A DNA stretch of 64,000 nucleotides from Pterois miles (lineage: Eukaryota > Chordata > Actinopteri > Perciformes > Scorpaenidae). The notes under the pieces were generated by a model that worked only from the letters and a program-made list of their open reading frames with translations, had not been told where the DNA came from and did no database searches. Every line of letters begins with the position of its first letter. Position 1 is the stretch's first letter. This document shows positions 32,501 through 44,147 of the stretch, piece after piece. The position numbers and the translations under genes are program-made. The stretch spans positions 1,676,001 through 1,740,000 of the forward strand of contig CAMQGK010000334.1 of assembly GCA_947000775.1 (NCBI GenBank). The letters run 5' to 3'.

Positions 32501-35373
32501 CTGTCTGGGGGTTTGGTCTTATGGACAAAAATAATCCAATGAATGAAAAGCTGCATGGATCAGAAATGACAAGACCAGACAGATCTGGATGCATTTTGAA
32601 AAAAAAAAAAAAAAAAAAAAGCCACTGGAACATGTTTCTGTCGACTCCTAACACTTTGTAAACCATATTATGACCACTTTCTTTTTTTTCCATCTCAGCA
32701 GCTCAAAAGCATTTTAATTATATTCTTTTTCTCATTGCAGAAATGATGGACAACAAAGACAATACAAAGAGGAGGAAGATGAGGAGAGGCAGACCTTCAC
32801 AGTCGGAGCTGTGTGTAGTTTGGAGTCTGATTTGACAGCGAGGCTCAAGTTTTCAATCTTCTTCTCATAAACAGCAATCTCCTGTCTGCACATCCTCTCC
32901 TCCTTCAGAAGTTCTTCAAAGCTGAGAGGAGCAGAGAAACATTAGTACATGTACATATATTCATTCCCACACTGATTAGTAGCTGTTACTGTACTGCCTA
33001 CTCATGTGTACATAACCCTGTAATTTTTTAATCGTTTTAACTTTTAATACTGTGCTGGTGTGTATTTATTTATTCATATATTTATATTTTTAATTTTAAG
33101 AATTATATGTATTGATTGCATTATATTAAATGGTGTGTGTCTAATATTTCTAATTTTGTGGTCTCTATGTACAGTATGTAATTAGCTGAACACTATAAAT
33201 TAAAAATAGTATTTCTTAAATGGTAATACTTTTCTGGTTACTGAGTCAAAATTGGTCTGAAGTTGTTGAGTGTATCCTTTCACCATGACCGCTGGTCCTC
33301 TTTTAGGGTGTTTATTGAGATTTCCACCTCTGACATTACTTCCTTCAATCTTTCTATCACTGAAATCAAACCAAGGACAAATGTAGAAACATTAATAACA
33401 TTATGATTTACATTGTACATGTTTAGAACATGGCAATCATCATACTTTCACATATTAATGTAGCAGAATGGCACAAATATTGATATAAATTATGACAAAA
33501 TAAGTACTGAATGTCTCACAAGATGGCTGAATGAATGATTGAATGAGTGAAAACTTACACTCAGGAGTCGGCTTCACATCTATTAGCTGTCTCTGAAACT
33601 TCCTCACACCATTATGAATCTTCACTAGCTGCTTTTGAAGATTCATCTCTAACGAAAAACAAAAATACAAAGAACACGATGAATAGTGGTAAAGCGTTAA
33701 GGGTGGATGTATATGTTCACATTAGTTTATGACTCCACTTCCAGGGAGTAGCGAGAAAAGGAACTGGATATGAATCCTCACAGTAGAGTATTTTATAGTC
33801 TGTGGGAATAATGCTGTCTCAGAGGCCCTCTCACCCTGCCACATTAAAACATCTGGGGAAATGTTAGCACGCTGTAATGCAAAGAAAGACCCACTCTCAG
33901 CATTTCTTTCTTCCTCCAGCACTTTCTCATAATCTTCCAGTTCTCCGGGCACATCCGTCCAGCCATTCTTTCTGCACTGAACACTCAGTGTCCTCTCTTT
34001 CTCCAACTTTTCAATTCTGTGAAGAAAGAGGACCTTAAATGGGGGAATACACACCATTCACCAGTGAAGACACACCAATATTAACACTTAAACTCCCCAG
34101 AGATTTCAAGGATTGACTGTTGATGTTACAGCAGTTTAGTGATTGGTTATATTAATACATCACAAATGAAGAATGGGCCTTACTTTTCTGTTTTAAACAT
34201 GTTATTACATTAAACCTGAAAAGTAAAAGTATAAAATGGGTTTTGCTTGTCTCATTTACACTAGTGACCCAGCAGCACCAGATCAGTTCTTGCTGTTGTG
34301 CTTGTATGAGAGTATTATTTTCCTCCTCATAAAAAAACATGTAACAAGTAACGGGTTAAAAGTTACATACAAACACAGATGAAACAAGACAAACACCATA
34401 CAATATTACGTAATCCAATGCATTATTCCTGCAGTAAATACCACCTTTCGAAACTGATGAAAATTTGTTTGTTGAGATTGTGTCAGAGGTGTTTTATTGG
34501 TCTTTATTTAGATGCCACAGTTTGTGGTAATGTTGTTGAACTAATGTATTAGAGGGGCAGATCAGGTTGGACAGTTTGGAGACCAAGCAAGACAGGGTGA
34601 GATTGAGATGGTTTGGACACGTGCAAAGGAGGATGAAGGCCAAAGAGGAGGTTTATATGTGGTGAGGGAGCATGCTGAGGACAGAGAGATGGAAACAGAT
34701 GATCTGCTGAAGAAGAAGAAGAAGAAGAAGAAGAAGAAGAAGCAGCTTCACTTACTGCCTCCTGTTTTTCTCAGCTTCCCTGAGAAACTGAGCAGCTCTC
34801 TGCCTGTCCAGCGTGTCTCTGCTGACGGGAGGCGATGTGGACTGCTGATGGACACCGTTTGAGTCTCCCTGCTCACATTCATTTAGTGAAAGCAAAACAC
34901 AGCAGCTGATCATAGTGCAAAATATAACAAAAATGGCATGTATACATGTCTCATAATGGGACATTTAAGTTCCTAGTACACCTAAAGGCACCACCACGAG
35001 TAACCAAGAAACACACAAGGTATCCATTTTCGCGAGTAGAAGCAATATATCCTCTTACAAAATATCACATTGATTAATTATTATCAATTATACAACGTGT
35101 GTAACCTTAAATCATTAGCTAGCCACAGCGCCCCTCCCCCTCATGTCACTAACTAACTTTATATGGAGGCTAACGCTAGCTAGCTAGCATTGTTTAACGA
35201 CTGTTAGCTCGTCAGTCGTCCAACAGTACACCATTTCTCCTGCTTTTCTTGACCACTTTAAACATTTGAGATAATTACATTTCTGTCTACTACGTGCCAG
35301 TTTGAGAATAAATGTAGTAAATAGCTACCGAGCAATGCTTATCACCGCGTCGTGTGGTTACTAGGGTGGCCAT
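29598..35373 (-). CDS. ccdc112: Coiled-coil protein CCDC112, complete
   Basis: Fourteen coding exons (minus strand): 35329-35373, 34756-34868, 33835-34016, 33559-33648, 33284-33359, 32795-32921, 32401-32517, 32130-32267, 30937-31058, 30560-30686, 30232-30399, 29954-30052, 29725-29843, 29598-29628. They sum to 1554 nt (517 residues), near the long human isoform. All internal phases fit. CCDC112 is reported at centriolar satellites and linked to cilium assembly. Diagnostic segments are KIHNGVRKFQRQLIDVKPTP, WDQYDHQAFLK then LPGKTLEEIEQHEDWHQEL (a SANT/Myb-like piece), a long E/R/K/Q-rich helical coiled coil (exons 9-12), and the C-terminal SRDPSRLTRPTKGWEERMK and AVPTWRQGL. Exon 1 (45 nt, MATLVTTRRGDKHCS) is the least certain: it rests on an ATG, a GTAGCT donor and matching phase. 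The rest is secure. Confidence 0.92.
31059..32129 (-). other. ccdc112 intron 8
   Basis: About 1.07 kb between the eighth and ninth coding exons. A segment at about 31225-31350 (CAGTCCAGGCACTCT ... AATGTTTCAACC) looks like an interspersed fish repeat. The remainder is AT-rich with no coding signal. Confidence 0.5.
34553..34742 (+). mobile_element. LINE 3' terminal fragment with (GAA)n tail
   Basis: In the plus strand, 34603-34632 encodes LRWFGHVQRR, a hallmark of the C-terminal tail of fish LINE reverse transcriptases. About 45 bp further on, after an internal deletion and a frameshift, come EDRE and WKQMIC, which match the end of the same protein type. The fragment then runs into about eleven GAA units (34709-34741), the simple-sequence tail of the insertion. 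It lies antisense in ccdc112 intron 2. The GAA tract ends about 13 nt from the exon-2 splice donor. It is a dead, 5'-truncated copy. Confidence 0.7.
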
Positions 35374-35790
35374 GTTTAAGTGAATCCGTAAACAAAATAA
35401 ACTTTATTTAAACCAGGTTCTGCTGCAGTTACGGATTCACACCAGCAGAGGTCGCTGCTTGTCATTAATCGATTGTGCAGTATGTGAACATTACAGACTG
35501 GACTTGACTGGACCATATTAACTGGTGCTGTAGACACACGATGGGAGACAAACCTAATGTAACCAGGAGACTGTAACCATGACAACAGAGTGCTTAACCG
35601 TAACCAAATTTACTTGCTTTTCCATGAGATAATTACACGAAATGGGTCTAAAAATACTGCAGCCTGTGAAAATGTATGTATCCATGAATGTAAACCACCT
35701 CCCCCCAGATTGAAAACTGACAAATTGCCTTCAAAATACTTAGGAAATGATCTTAGTCTCCTCAGTGGTGGCCTGATAATCGGACTGACT
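35374..35790 (-). promoter_or_regulatory. Upstream flank / probable promoter of ccdc112
   Basis: Sequence immediately 5' of the inferred ccdc112 ATG on the minus strand. It holds no other recognisable gene, and no core promoter motif can be read with confidence. It is the only stretch between the gene and the first MITE at 35791, so the proximal promoter probably lies here. Confidence 0.4.
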
Positions 35791-36311
35791 TTAAAGGACC
35801 CATGTTGTGTTCATTCATTCAGGTTCATACTTGTATTTTAAGTTTCTACTAGAACATGTTTACATGCTGTAATGTTCAAAAAACCCTTTAAGTTCTTAAT
35901 GTAGTCTTCCTGAATATACCTGTATTTACCTGCTGTCTGAAACACTTCGTTTTAGTGCATGTCAACGACACTGCAACAGAACTGCGTTGCTAGGCAACAA
36001 TCTGAGTTCATGTTTACTTCCGGTCAGCTGATGTCATTCACATACACTGCAGCAGAAAATAAACTGGGACATGTTTAAAAAATTTCTGTTTAAAACTGTT
36101 AAATGGTCAAAATACTGTATATTTGTGACACCACATTTGGACAAAAATCCTGACGAATTGTTTAAAGGCTCAATTGAACTGAATACGGACTGTGGATATT
36201 TCATTGTGGATTGAGTGTTTTGATACTTTAACAGTATTTATATGCACTTAAACCTGCTTTATAATATAAAAGACTGGAAAATATCATTTTGTAACACTAT
36301 GGGACCTTTAA
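35791..36311. mobile_element. TTAA-flanked MITE (piggyBac-like ends)
   Basis: The element starts TTAAAGGACCCATG and ends TATGGGACCTTTAA, an almost perfect inverted repeat bounded on both sides by TTAA, the piggyBac target. The interior is about 500 bp, non-coding, and includes TTGCTAGGCAACAA. A second copy in the opposite orientation ends at 37860. Confidence 0.75.
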
Positions 36312-36329
36312 TAAGCCACTCTATCAAAA

Positions 36330-36620
36330 ACTAAGTACAAATACCTTACTGTAGGCCTGTAAGGCAACAATACTTAATTATTTTCTTAAGTATATCTTAA
36401 TCAAAAGATCAAGCACATGTAGGCCTATAAGAAAGTATATTTGTCAGTATAAGCCAAGTAGACCTATACTTTGATTTTTCATGTCAATATGAGCCAAGTA
36501 TACTTATGTATACTTGGCTTGTGAAGTATATCTCTAATAAGTACATTAAAGTAAACTGAGAGTATACTCTCTTATTTTAAGTTTAAAAGAAGTATACTAA
36601 TGGTACACATGAATAAACTC
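36330..36620. repeat. AAGTATACTT-rich repeat, short copy
   Basis: A sequence dense in AAGTATACTT palindromes (for example CCAAGTATACTTATG). It aligns with 41264-41510 and 41815-41880. It has no coding potential. It may be a deletion derivative of a non-autonomous element. Confidence 0.6.
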
Positions 36621-37479
36621 AATTACTGAGATGAAGGGGGGATTCAGGGATCTTGAACCAGGCTACTTAAATGGTAGCTATGGCCATGTTAAAAAGAAGA
36701 AGACCTTTGACTTCATTTTGACATATATTTGTGATAAAAGGCCTTTCTTCTGTGGCCCAGTTACTGTGGTAGAATACATCTGAGTGTGCCCAGCTACACC
36801 GAGATGCTTAGAGTTACCTACGCATCTCACTCTCTCAAATAACTGCTCATGTTGTCTACTGAGGCCTGGGTTTATTTCTGTAACAGCCTTTTTTTATGAT
36901 GGCCAACAGCTATAATTATTATGAGAGCTGGCCGAGTGACAGCCAGAGAGAAAAGAGGAGAGAGAAAGAGAGAGTGAGTGAGAGAGAGAGTATAAATAGA
37001 AATCTGAATCCATTATTGAGTGCAGATATTGGGGATGGTCTCTCCCGTGGGTGCAGAGGCAACGTTGTCATTGCATCATAAATAGCAACCGCTCTCCTTA
37101 ATGAAGAGTGTTACAATCTCCTGTCGTCGTCCTCAGCCAAGGGACTCGCTTCATTTGATAAATGAATGAACCTTCAACTGGTTGGCATAGCAAATCAAAC
37201 AAAACATGTTGATATGAAGCTGAGGGCTCCAAAAAAAGGAATTCAGGTACGAAAGGTAACAGAGTGGTGAAGTTTAGGTCAACTCTTTAAATTAACTACT
37301 ACTCTTTGTTTTGTTGTCCTTTTGTTTTCCAAAGTGAAACACTTTGTCTTTTTTTCTTGTTCAGATCTTGTGAGAAAAATTGTTAAACAGAAACAAATTA
37401 AAGCTTAGTCTGACAAAAATAACAAAAAACAACCCAAATCAAAGTCCACCTGCTAGGTTTTTTCAGACTTTGCAACTGC

Positions 37480-37860
37480 TCTATCACAGTCTTCCTTACC
37501 GGATAAAGTTTTTTTCAGTTATATATTATATTATATATACAGTATATATACAACTAAACATTTTGAACATGCTCCGGTTTATTTCATGTTGTTGTGTATG
37601 TGAACGACATCAACTGACAGGAAGTAAATATGGACCCAAACTGTTGCCTAGCAACGTAATTCTGTTGCAATTCCTTTGAAATGCGCTAAAATGAGGTGTT
37701 TCAAACAGATACAGATACAGATACAGGTACTGTATATCAGGCAGACAGTATGAGGAAAAGAAAGTTTTTTTCTTTAATATTATAGCACAGAAAACATGTT
37801 CTAGTAGAAACACAAAATACACGTATGAACCTGAAAATAGGCATGATATGGGACCTTTAA
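37480..37860. mobile_element. TTAA-type MITE, inverted copy
   Basis: It ends ATATGGGACCTTTAA at 37860, matching the terminus of 35791-36311, and contains TTGCCTAGCAACGTAATTCT, similar to the interior of that copy in reverse orientation. The left end is not clear and is probably truncated. A further fragment at about 43488-43552 shares AACATGTTCTAGTAGAAAC. Confidence 0.6.
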
Positions 37861-37869
37861 CGTGTGGTC

Positions 37870-38170
37870 GTAGTGGAAGAAGTACTTTGCTCTTTTACTC
37901 AAATAATAATGTAGAAAGTAAAAGTTCTTCATCCAAACAAGTCTTTGCATCAAAACACACTTAAAGTACCCAAAGTAAAAAATACACGTAATCCAGAATG
38001 GCTCATTTCAGTATCTTAACATATAATAATACATCATAATTTAGTTGTTTATTAAATTTTGTATGATAATCACAATCTGCAACTAAAGCTGCCAAATAAA
38101 TGCAGTGGAGTAAAAATATAAAGTAGCATATACAGTAATAGAAATACTAGTACAAGTACCTCGAAATTTT
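37870..38170 (-). repeat. Repeat fragment related to the 40960-42600 element
   Basis: GTGGAAGAAGTACTTTGCTC and later GGAGTAAAAATATAAAGTAG are reverse-complement versions of motifs at the ends of the 40960-42600 repeat (TACTTTTACTTAA... and TACTTCTACTCCACT). This is a family member in the opposite orientation. Confidence 0.55.
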
Positions 38171-38784
38171 TGTGCAGCATCTGAACAAAATGTCGGTCCT
38201 ATGATGACAACTGAGCAAACCGTCTACAATATAAAGATCTGGAAAGACCTAATGAGTGGACCTGGAGTTTAAAATGTGTGTTTTTGTCAAACTAATAAAT
38301 AATTTGGTTCTTTTAGATACTTTTCTTCCACAAGAGTCAGTGCGTTTCCCTCACAAAGCACAACAAAACAGGAAAAGTGAGACCGAAAGACAGACATGAC
38401 CTTTGACCTCTTCTCAGGCGCTTTATAGGCTGGTTGGAGATGTTATGAGACCTGATGTTGTAAACTGAGAGGTCAGTTTTGCGTTCATGGCCATTGGAAC
38501 GCTGAGCTTCCCTCCTGTTGCTTCGAATTAGACAAGCTTATTTATGACACCTGTCGTGGTGTTGATTAGTGTGTGTGTGTTTCCAGTGTTAGATCCATAG
38601 TTGCGTCCATACTCTCTCACCACAGGTCAGATGAGAGTGTTTACACATGTGTAAGTATATCCAGCTTGCTGTCAGCCTGTTACTGAATGGGAGTGTTTTC
38701 AGTCAACATACCTGCTTTAATTAAGGGTTAACTATGTGGACAAACACATAAACAACATGCACTGACAAAAATGCATACCTACAC

Positions 38785-38822
<38 letters not shown>

Positions 38823-40959
38823 CCCATGCATGGCCAAACTACACACAGACACACACAATTTGGTCTGACACCTGACTAGTGCTGTAATTGTATATGGTGT
38901 TAAAAAGAAACATGATCTGGCTACGTCCTGCACATGTTGCGCATGTTAGACTCAGACAGGCAACTGCACATGCATGCATGTGTGTGTGTGTGCATATCAG
39001 TATATGTGTGTGGTAAGGAGCTTAGGAAGGCAGGGGGAAAGCGATCAGTCTAATAGCTTCTCCTGCTGTGCCTCAGACTCGTACCCTCTCTCTGTTTCTC
39101 TCCAGTGACGTCAACACATCAACATTTCTCCACCTTTTGACCTGACCGAGCACATCTCCTGTAACTCATACTTTACTCTGAGCCGATGTAATTAACGTGT
39201 GCATACTTAAGTGCCTCAGCTTATGAATTTCCAGAATGTCTGGCAGTTAATTTCTTTATCTGTTCACTGCTGTCCTATACTGTATATCTGGCATTCGTCC
39301 TTTACAACCAGGCTTAGTGTGAGCTATTACTATACTACTTTTCAAAGAAGGATTTTGGGCAGGGATGAAACTTTGGACGAGCGCACAGGTGTCTAACCTC
39401 GAGGGCTCAGAAGAGAAATCTGAGGGGACACGAGACATTAGCAGAATAAGAAAAAAGACCTTTTGCTTGTCTTTTCTTTTCCCCCCCTTGTGAAATACAG
39501 GGCAGTTATACCACTTCAGACCTCTAAAATGATTAAAATATAGATGTGTGTGATGGGGTAATTTTAAATTGTTGTAGGGCAAAAGGTTGGTGATGACAAA
39601 CTTTAGACAGATTGCCACGAGTCTTTGGCATAGAAGCCCTAATGATCCCCAGAGGTTGAATTCTGATTACTTCAGTGATCCTCTGACCTTTCATCTAACA
39701 CCACCACCAGGTCAAAGTGTCCACTTGATCTGCACTTCAGCTCAGGATAGCTTGATAGCATTATGCACAAATACTGAAACTATTTCTGCATGTTTTTAAA
39801 ATGCACTTGTCTTAAAATGATGATTTTGTGGCATTTGCATGATAAATAAGTTGTAGCCCTAAAGAAACACATTTAAATAAACATAAATACATATTTAAAT
39901 AACATACTTTATTGCTTTGAAACTCCACAATACAGGTTATTGAGTTATAAAGAGCAAGTATTCAAACCTCCAGTCGTGTGACATTGATTTGATAGTGGAG
40001 TCTACAAAGATGCATTCTGCTTATTTTTAAAACGATCTTATGAATCTGGAACCACCTGGTAGCTCAGCAGCTCTTTCCTGTCTGTCGTTTTACTGATATT
40101 ATCAGCCACTGAAGCGACGCTCTTCTTCAGAGTGCCCCTCACACATTCACCGTAACATAAGTCCTCCCCTTACCCACTCACTTCACAGTCCTTTCACTGC
40201 TGTCCTCATATGACCCACTGAGAGAGAGTTATTATCCTCTATGTTCTTACTCTGCTGCTTTAAATGTGGAAAGGTTAGCACCTTGTCTCACATAATACAA
40301 ATATAGGGTATATAAAACCGTTACTTTGGAAACAGATGCACCATAGTGTCTATTTAGCTCCAGAGCAGCTATCAAATGTGGTGAGATTGTTTATGTAAAA
40401 GTGAAGGGTTTTATCCTTTCTTTCTTTGTCTATATTTTAGAAATAAGTACAATTTAGATAAAAGTCCATATTTTGCTTAATGATACTTTTTTGACTGAGC
40501 TATTTAATTGTACTAATACACACAAGTGTACTCATGAAAAGTGGATGTGCACGGAGTCTCCATTTGTAATGCATTACATCAGAATGCCAATGTTTTAATT
40601 TGGTAATATGTTACTCGTTATTATAGCCTACATATAATTTAATAAGACAAAGACAACAGTAAAGTCATCGCAAGTGTCACCCCTCCTGTCAGAGATTATT
40701 ATTACTGTCATGGAATATACACAATCAGACCTGGAGAGTTTAGACCTGGAAATATACATATGCCAAATACTGACGGAGTATCGAATCATTTGCGATACCT
40801 CTGCTAACAAAGTCTGGTTTACTGAGGTTTGCTGAGGCTGAGACAATAAAACAGCAAACCAATTTTAAGACACAGTGAAGAAGAAGCATCTTTTTCATTA
40901 CATTATTACTGTAAAGGAATAGTTCAACATTTTAGGAAACATGCTTATTCAAAGGTACA
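38171..40959. other. Intergenic DNA
   Basis: No gene was found. A (CA)n tract lies at 38786-38821. An old interspersed repeat fragment in minus orientation is at about 39590-39750 (CCAGAGGTTGAATTCTGA; TGACCTTTCATCTAACACCA). The rest is unique-looking AT-rich DNA. Confidence 0.6.
38786..38821. repeat. (CA)n microsatellite
   Basis: About 18 uninterrupted CA units, read directly. Confidence 0.95.
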
Positions 40960-42602
40960 TTTACTCAAATACTATACTTAAGTACAAGTTGGAGCTGATT
41001 GTACTTTATTTGAGTACGTGACCTTGTACTTCTACTCCACTATATCTCAGAGGCAACTATTGTTCTTTTTACTCCAATGCATTTATTTGACGGATTTAGT
41101 TACTACTTTAGTTTAGTTTGCTATTTAACTTGATGATTTGTGATGAGATTACAAAAAATAGCAAAATGTGTTGTTCTGACATGCCTCTACGGTGGACAGA
41201 TAATCCAAAAACTTGACATCAAGACATTCATTTACAAAGTCTCACACATTTTAATAGGCTACAATATCAAAAAGTAAGTACAACTACAAAGCAGGTATTC
41301 TTTCTGTAGGCCAATCGGTCAAGAATACTTATACTTTTCTTAAGTATATCTTGATCAAAAAATTAAGGGAGTAGGCCTATAAGTCAAATATACTTAGACT
41401 TTTCTATAAACTTGTCAGTATGAACCAAGTATACTTAAGTATAGTAAGCTAAGTATATCTCTTATAAGTACATAAAAAGTAAAATGAAAGTATACAGACT
41501 ACTATCAGTAAGGCTGAAGTAGGCTCTTGACAGTTTTACTGTTTATTAATTGAAATGAATTACAAAATATAACTTAGGTGAACTGGAATAACTAAAGTAT
41601 ATAATGTGAAGTGACAGTCAACAGGAAATATCCAAGCCTATCTCATCGTCTTTGTTGGACTATCGCGGTCCAATTGAACAGGTAAAAATAGGTGAAACTA
41701 CACACCTGCGTCAATTACCAGAAGTGATGTTAAACAAAAGATGGTGTGCAGCCTGAACAAATAATATTGACAAATAATCAACAGGCTAAATACACACTTT
41801 GGTTTCTACAGAAAGTATACATGTAAGTTGAAAGAAGTACAGCAAGTATACTAATAGTACACTTGAATAAACCTCATTTTGTTAAGGGTAGTTACTTTGC
41901 AGATTTTAATTAGCAATACAAAATATAAATCTATTAATAGATTATGGTATTATGGATTAAGCTACCCAGCAGTAATACAGTAAGTAAAAACAATTAGCTT
42001 CACCAATACCAGCTGAAACAATAAAGTGATGAACACATTAATGCATCAACAATCAGAATATATTAATATAATACACATCATTCTGCACAATGAGTACTTT
42101 CACTTTTGGTACTTTCAGTATATTTTGTATTTTTACTTAAGAACAAGGGCTGCACAGTGGTGCAGTGGTTAGCGCTGTTGCGTCACAGCAAGAGGGTCGC
42201 AGGTTCGGTTCCGGCTTGAGTTTGCATGTTCTCCCTGTGGGTTTTCTCTGGGTACTCCGGGTTCCTCTCACAGTCCAAAGACATGCTGTTTAGGTTAATT
42301 GATGACTCTAAATTGCCCGTAGGTGTGAATGTGAGCGTGAATGGTTGTCTGTCTATATGTTGTCTGTCTCTATGTGCCCTGTGATGGACTGGCGACCTGT
42401 CCAGGGTGTACCCTGCCTTCGCCCAATGCCAGCTGGGATCGGCTCCAGCCTCCCCCGCGACCCCTAACGGGATAAGCGGTTGATGATGGATGGACTTAAG
42501 AACAATTTTGAATCCAGGACTTTAACTTTTTAAAGTATTTTTACGCTGTGTTATTGCTACTTTTACTTAAATAAAAGATCTGCGCACTTCTACCACCACT
42601 GC
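40960..42602. mobile_element. Composite repeat hosting two further insertions
   Basis: The left part (TACATTTACTCAAATACT, then TACTTCTACTCCACTATATC) and right part (CTACTTTTACTTAAATAAAA, then CACTTCTACCACCACTGC) are the two ends of one fish repeat. Inside it are an AAGTATACTT-rich repeat (41264-41880) and a SINE-like element (42147-42493). The interior is non-coding. Confidence 0.55.
42147..42493 (+). mobile_element. SINE-like element with perfect 12-bp TSD
   Basis: It starts GGGCTGCACAGTGGTGCAGTGG, has a B-box-like GGTTCGGTTCC at 42202-42212, contains CACAGTCCAAAGACATGC and GGCGACCTGTCCAGGGTGTA, and ends in GATGATGGATGG simple sequence. It is flanked by identical 12-mers ACTTAAGAACAA at 42135-42146 and 42494-42505, a perfect target-site duplication. 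A second copy in reverse orientation is at about 52958-53287. Confidence 0.88.
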
Positions 42603-43204
42603 TTATTTGCTTGTTTCTTGCTGAGAGTTAGATGAGTAGATCATTTCCACTCTCATGCCTGTACTCTTTAGATATTTGGCTGCAGCCACGTGACTGTTAG
42701 CTTAGCATAAAGACTGGAAATGGGGAAACAGCTAGTCTGACTCTGCCCAAAGGCCTTTTTCATAGAGGACACCTTGTTTTGTCACAATAGGAAAAGCACA
42801 GGCGTAACTAATGACATTAATTATAGCTGAATTCAATTTAGTTGCTTTGATTTCAGGTTCTCGGTATTGTGCCTGCTGGCTCACTGTCGCTCTCACTGGG
42901 ACACTTGAATGGAACATAATGTTATTAGTAACACCTGTGCTTTTCCTGCTATGACAAGCCAACATGTCTGCTGTGAAAAAGGCCCATCAGCACCTCTCAC
43001 AAATTAACACAGCTGTTTTTTTTTTTAATCTGAACAAAAACTAAAGAACAATTAGGTGGCGGACTATTCATTAGCTTATCTAATGTGCAATGTAAAATGT
43101 AAAAATAGTTCTCAAACAAACAAACTGGTGGGTAATCCTGAAAGGCCACTATGCACAAGCAAACTGCAAAATGCCTTTAAAATACTTTAAAATTCCATTT
43201 CATA

Positions 43205-43208
43205 TATG

Positions 43209-43297
<89 letters not shown>
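43205..43297. repeat. (AT)n microsatellite
   Basis: About 43 TA units, read directly. They account for the YIYI pseudo-ORF on the minus strand. Confidence 0.97.
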
Positions 43298-43300
<3 letters not shown>

Positions 43301-44089
43301 TATCTGCAAACCCACAAACGGTGAAATAAGATAACCCAATCAGTTTTTGTGGGCTGTTTAGATCAGAAAATATGTAATTCAACAAGCCTTTCAGATTTGA
43401 CTCCCCTTCCTACATCACATGCAGACATTAGAATATACTGTAGTATATAAATAGTATATTGAGACAAAATAATGTTTTTTCAAAACATGTTCTAGTAGAA
43501 ACCCAAAATGCAAGTATAACCCTGACAATGGGCATATATGTCCACTTTAAAGTTATCTTTTGATTGAAAGAAATATTCTTTATTAGCAGTTTACAGTTGT
43601 GAAATTATAAACTTGCAGCAGTGAATCAACCTTCCTGAGACTATTTCTTTCCTTAAAGTAAATTAACCACAGTTCACCCTGAACAAATTCACAGTGAAGC
43701 AATGTCATGTGAAAGTAGAGCAAAAATAGCCCTGCTGCTGCAAAGTTCAGTACATCAACTTTACTGACTAAATCATGTAACAGTAAAATGTCTGTTTAAT
43801 AAAGAGCAGCAGCTGTGGTCTGGTCCCGGTCTGTAAGTAGTCTGCAAGTTGATTAAGCATTGGCGAGAGTCAGTGAATGAAGCTCACGTGGGCCTTAGAG
43901 GGGGGTTTAGAGGGGGTTTTACCACACAGCTCTGTCGCTGACCACCATTAACTTTACGCCCTTCTTTAAGTTTCTCTGTGTGTGTTTATGTTTGAGAAAT
44001 AAGTGCTGAAGTTACACAGATGACCTGTGGGGGCTAAGAGAGGAGCTGATTGCAGACGTGCCATTCAGGGTTCACAGGGTGAAATGCAA

Positions 44090-44147
<58 letters not shown>

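Noticed and set aside
32114..32542. 142-codon plus-strand ORF
   Set aside because: Antisense shadow spanning two ccdc112 exons and the intron between them.
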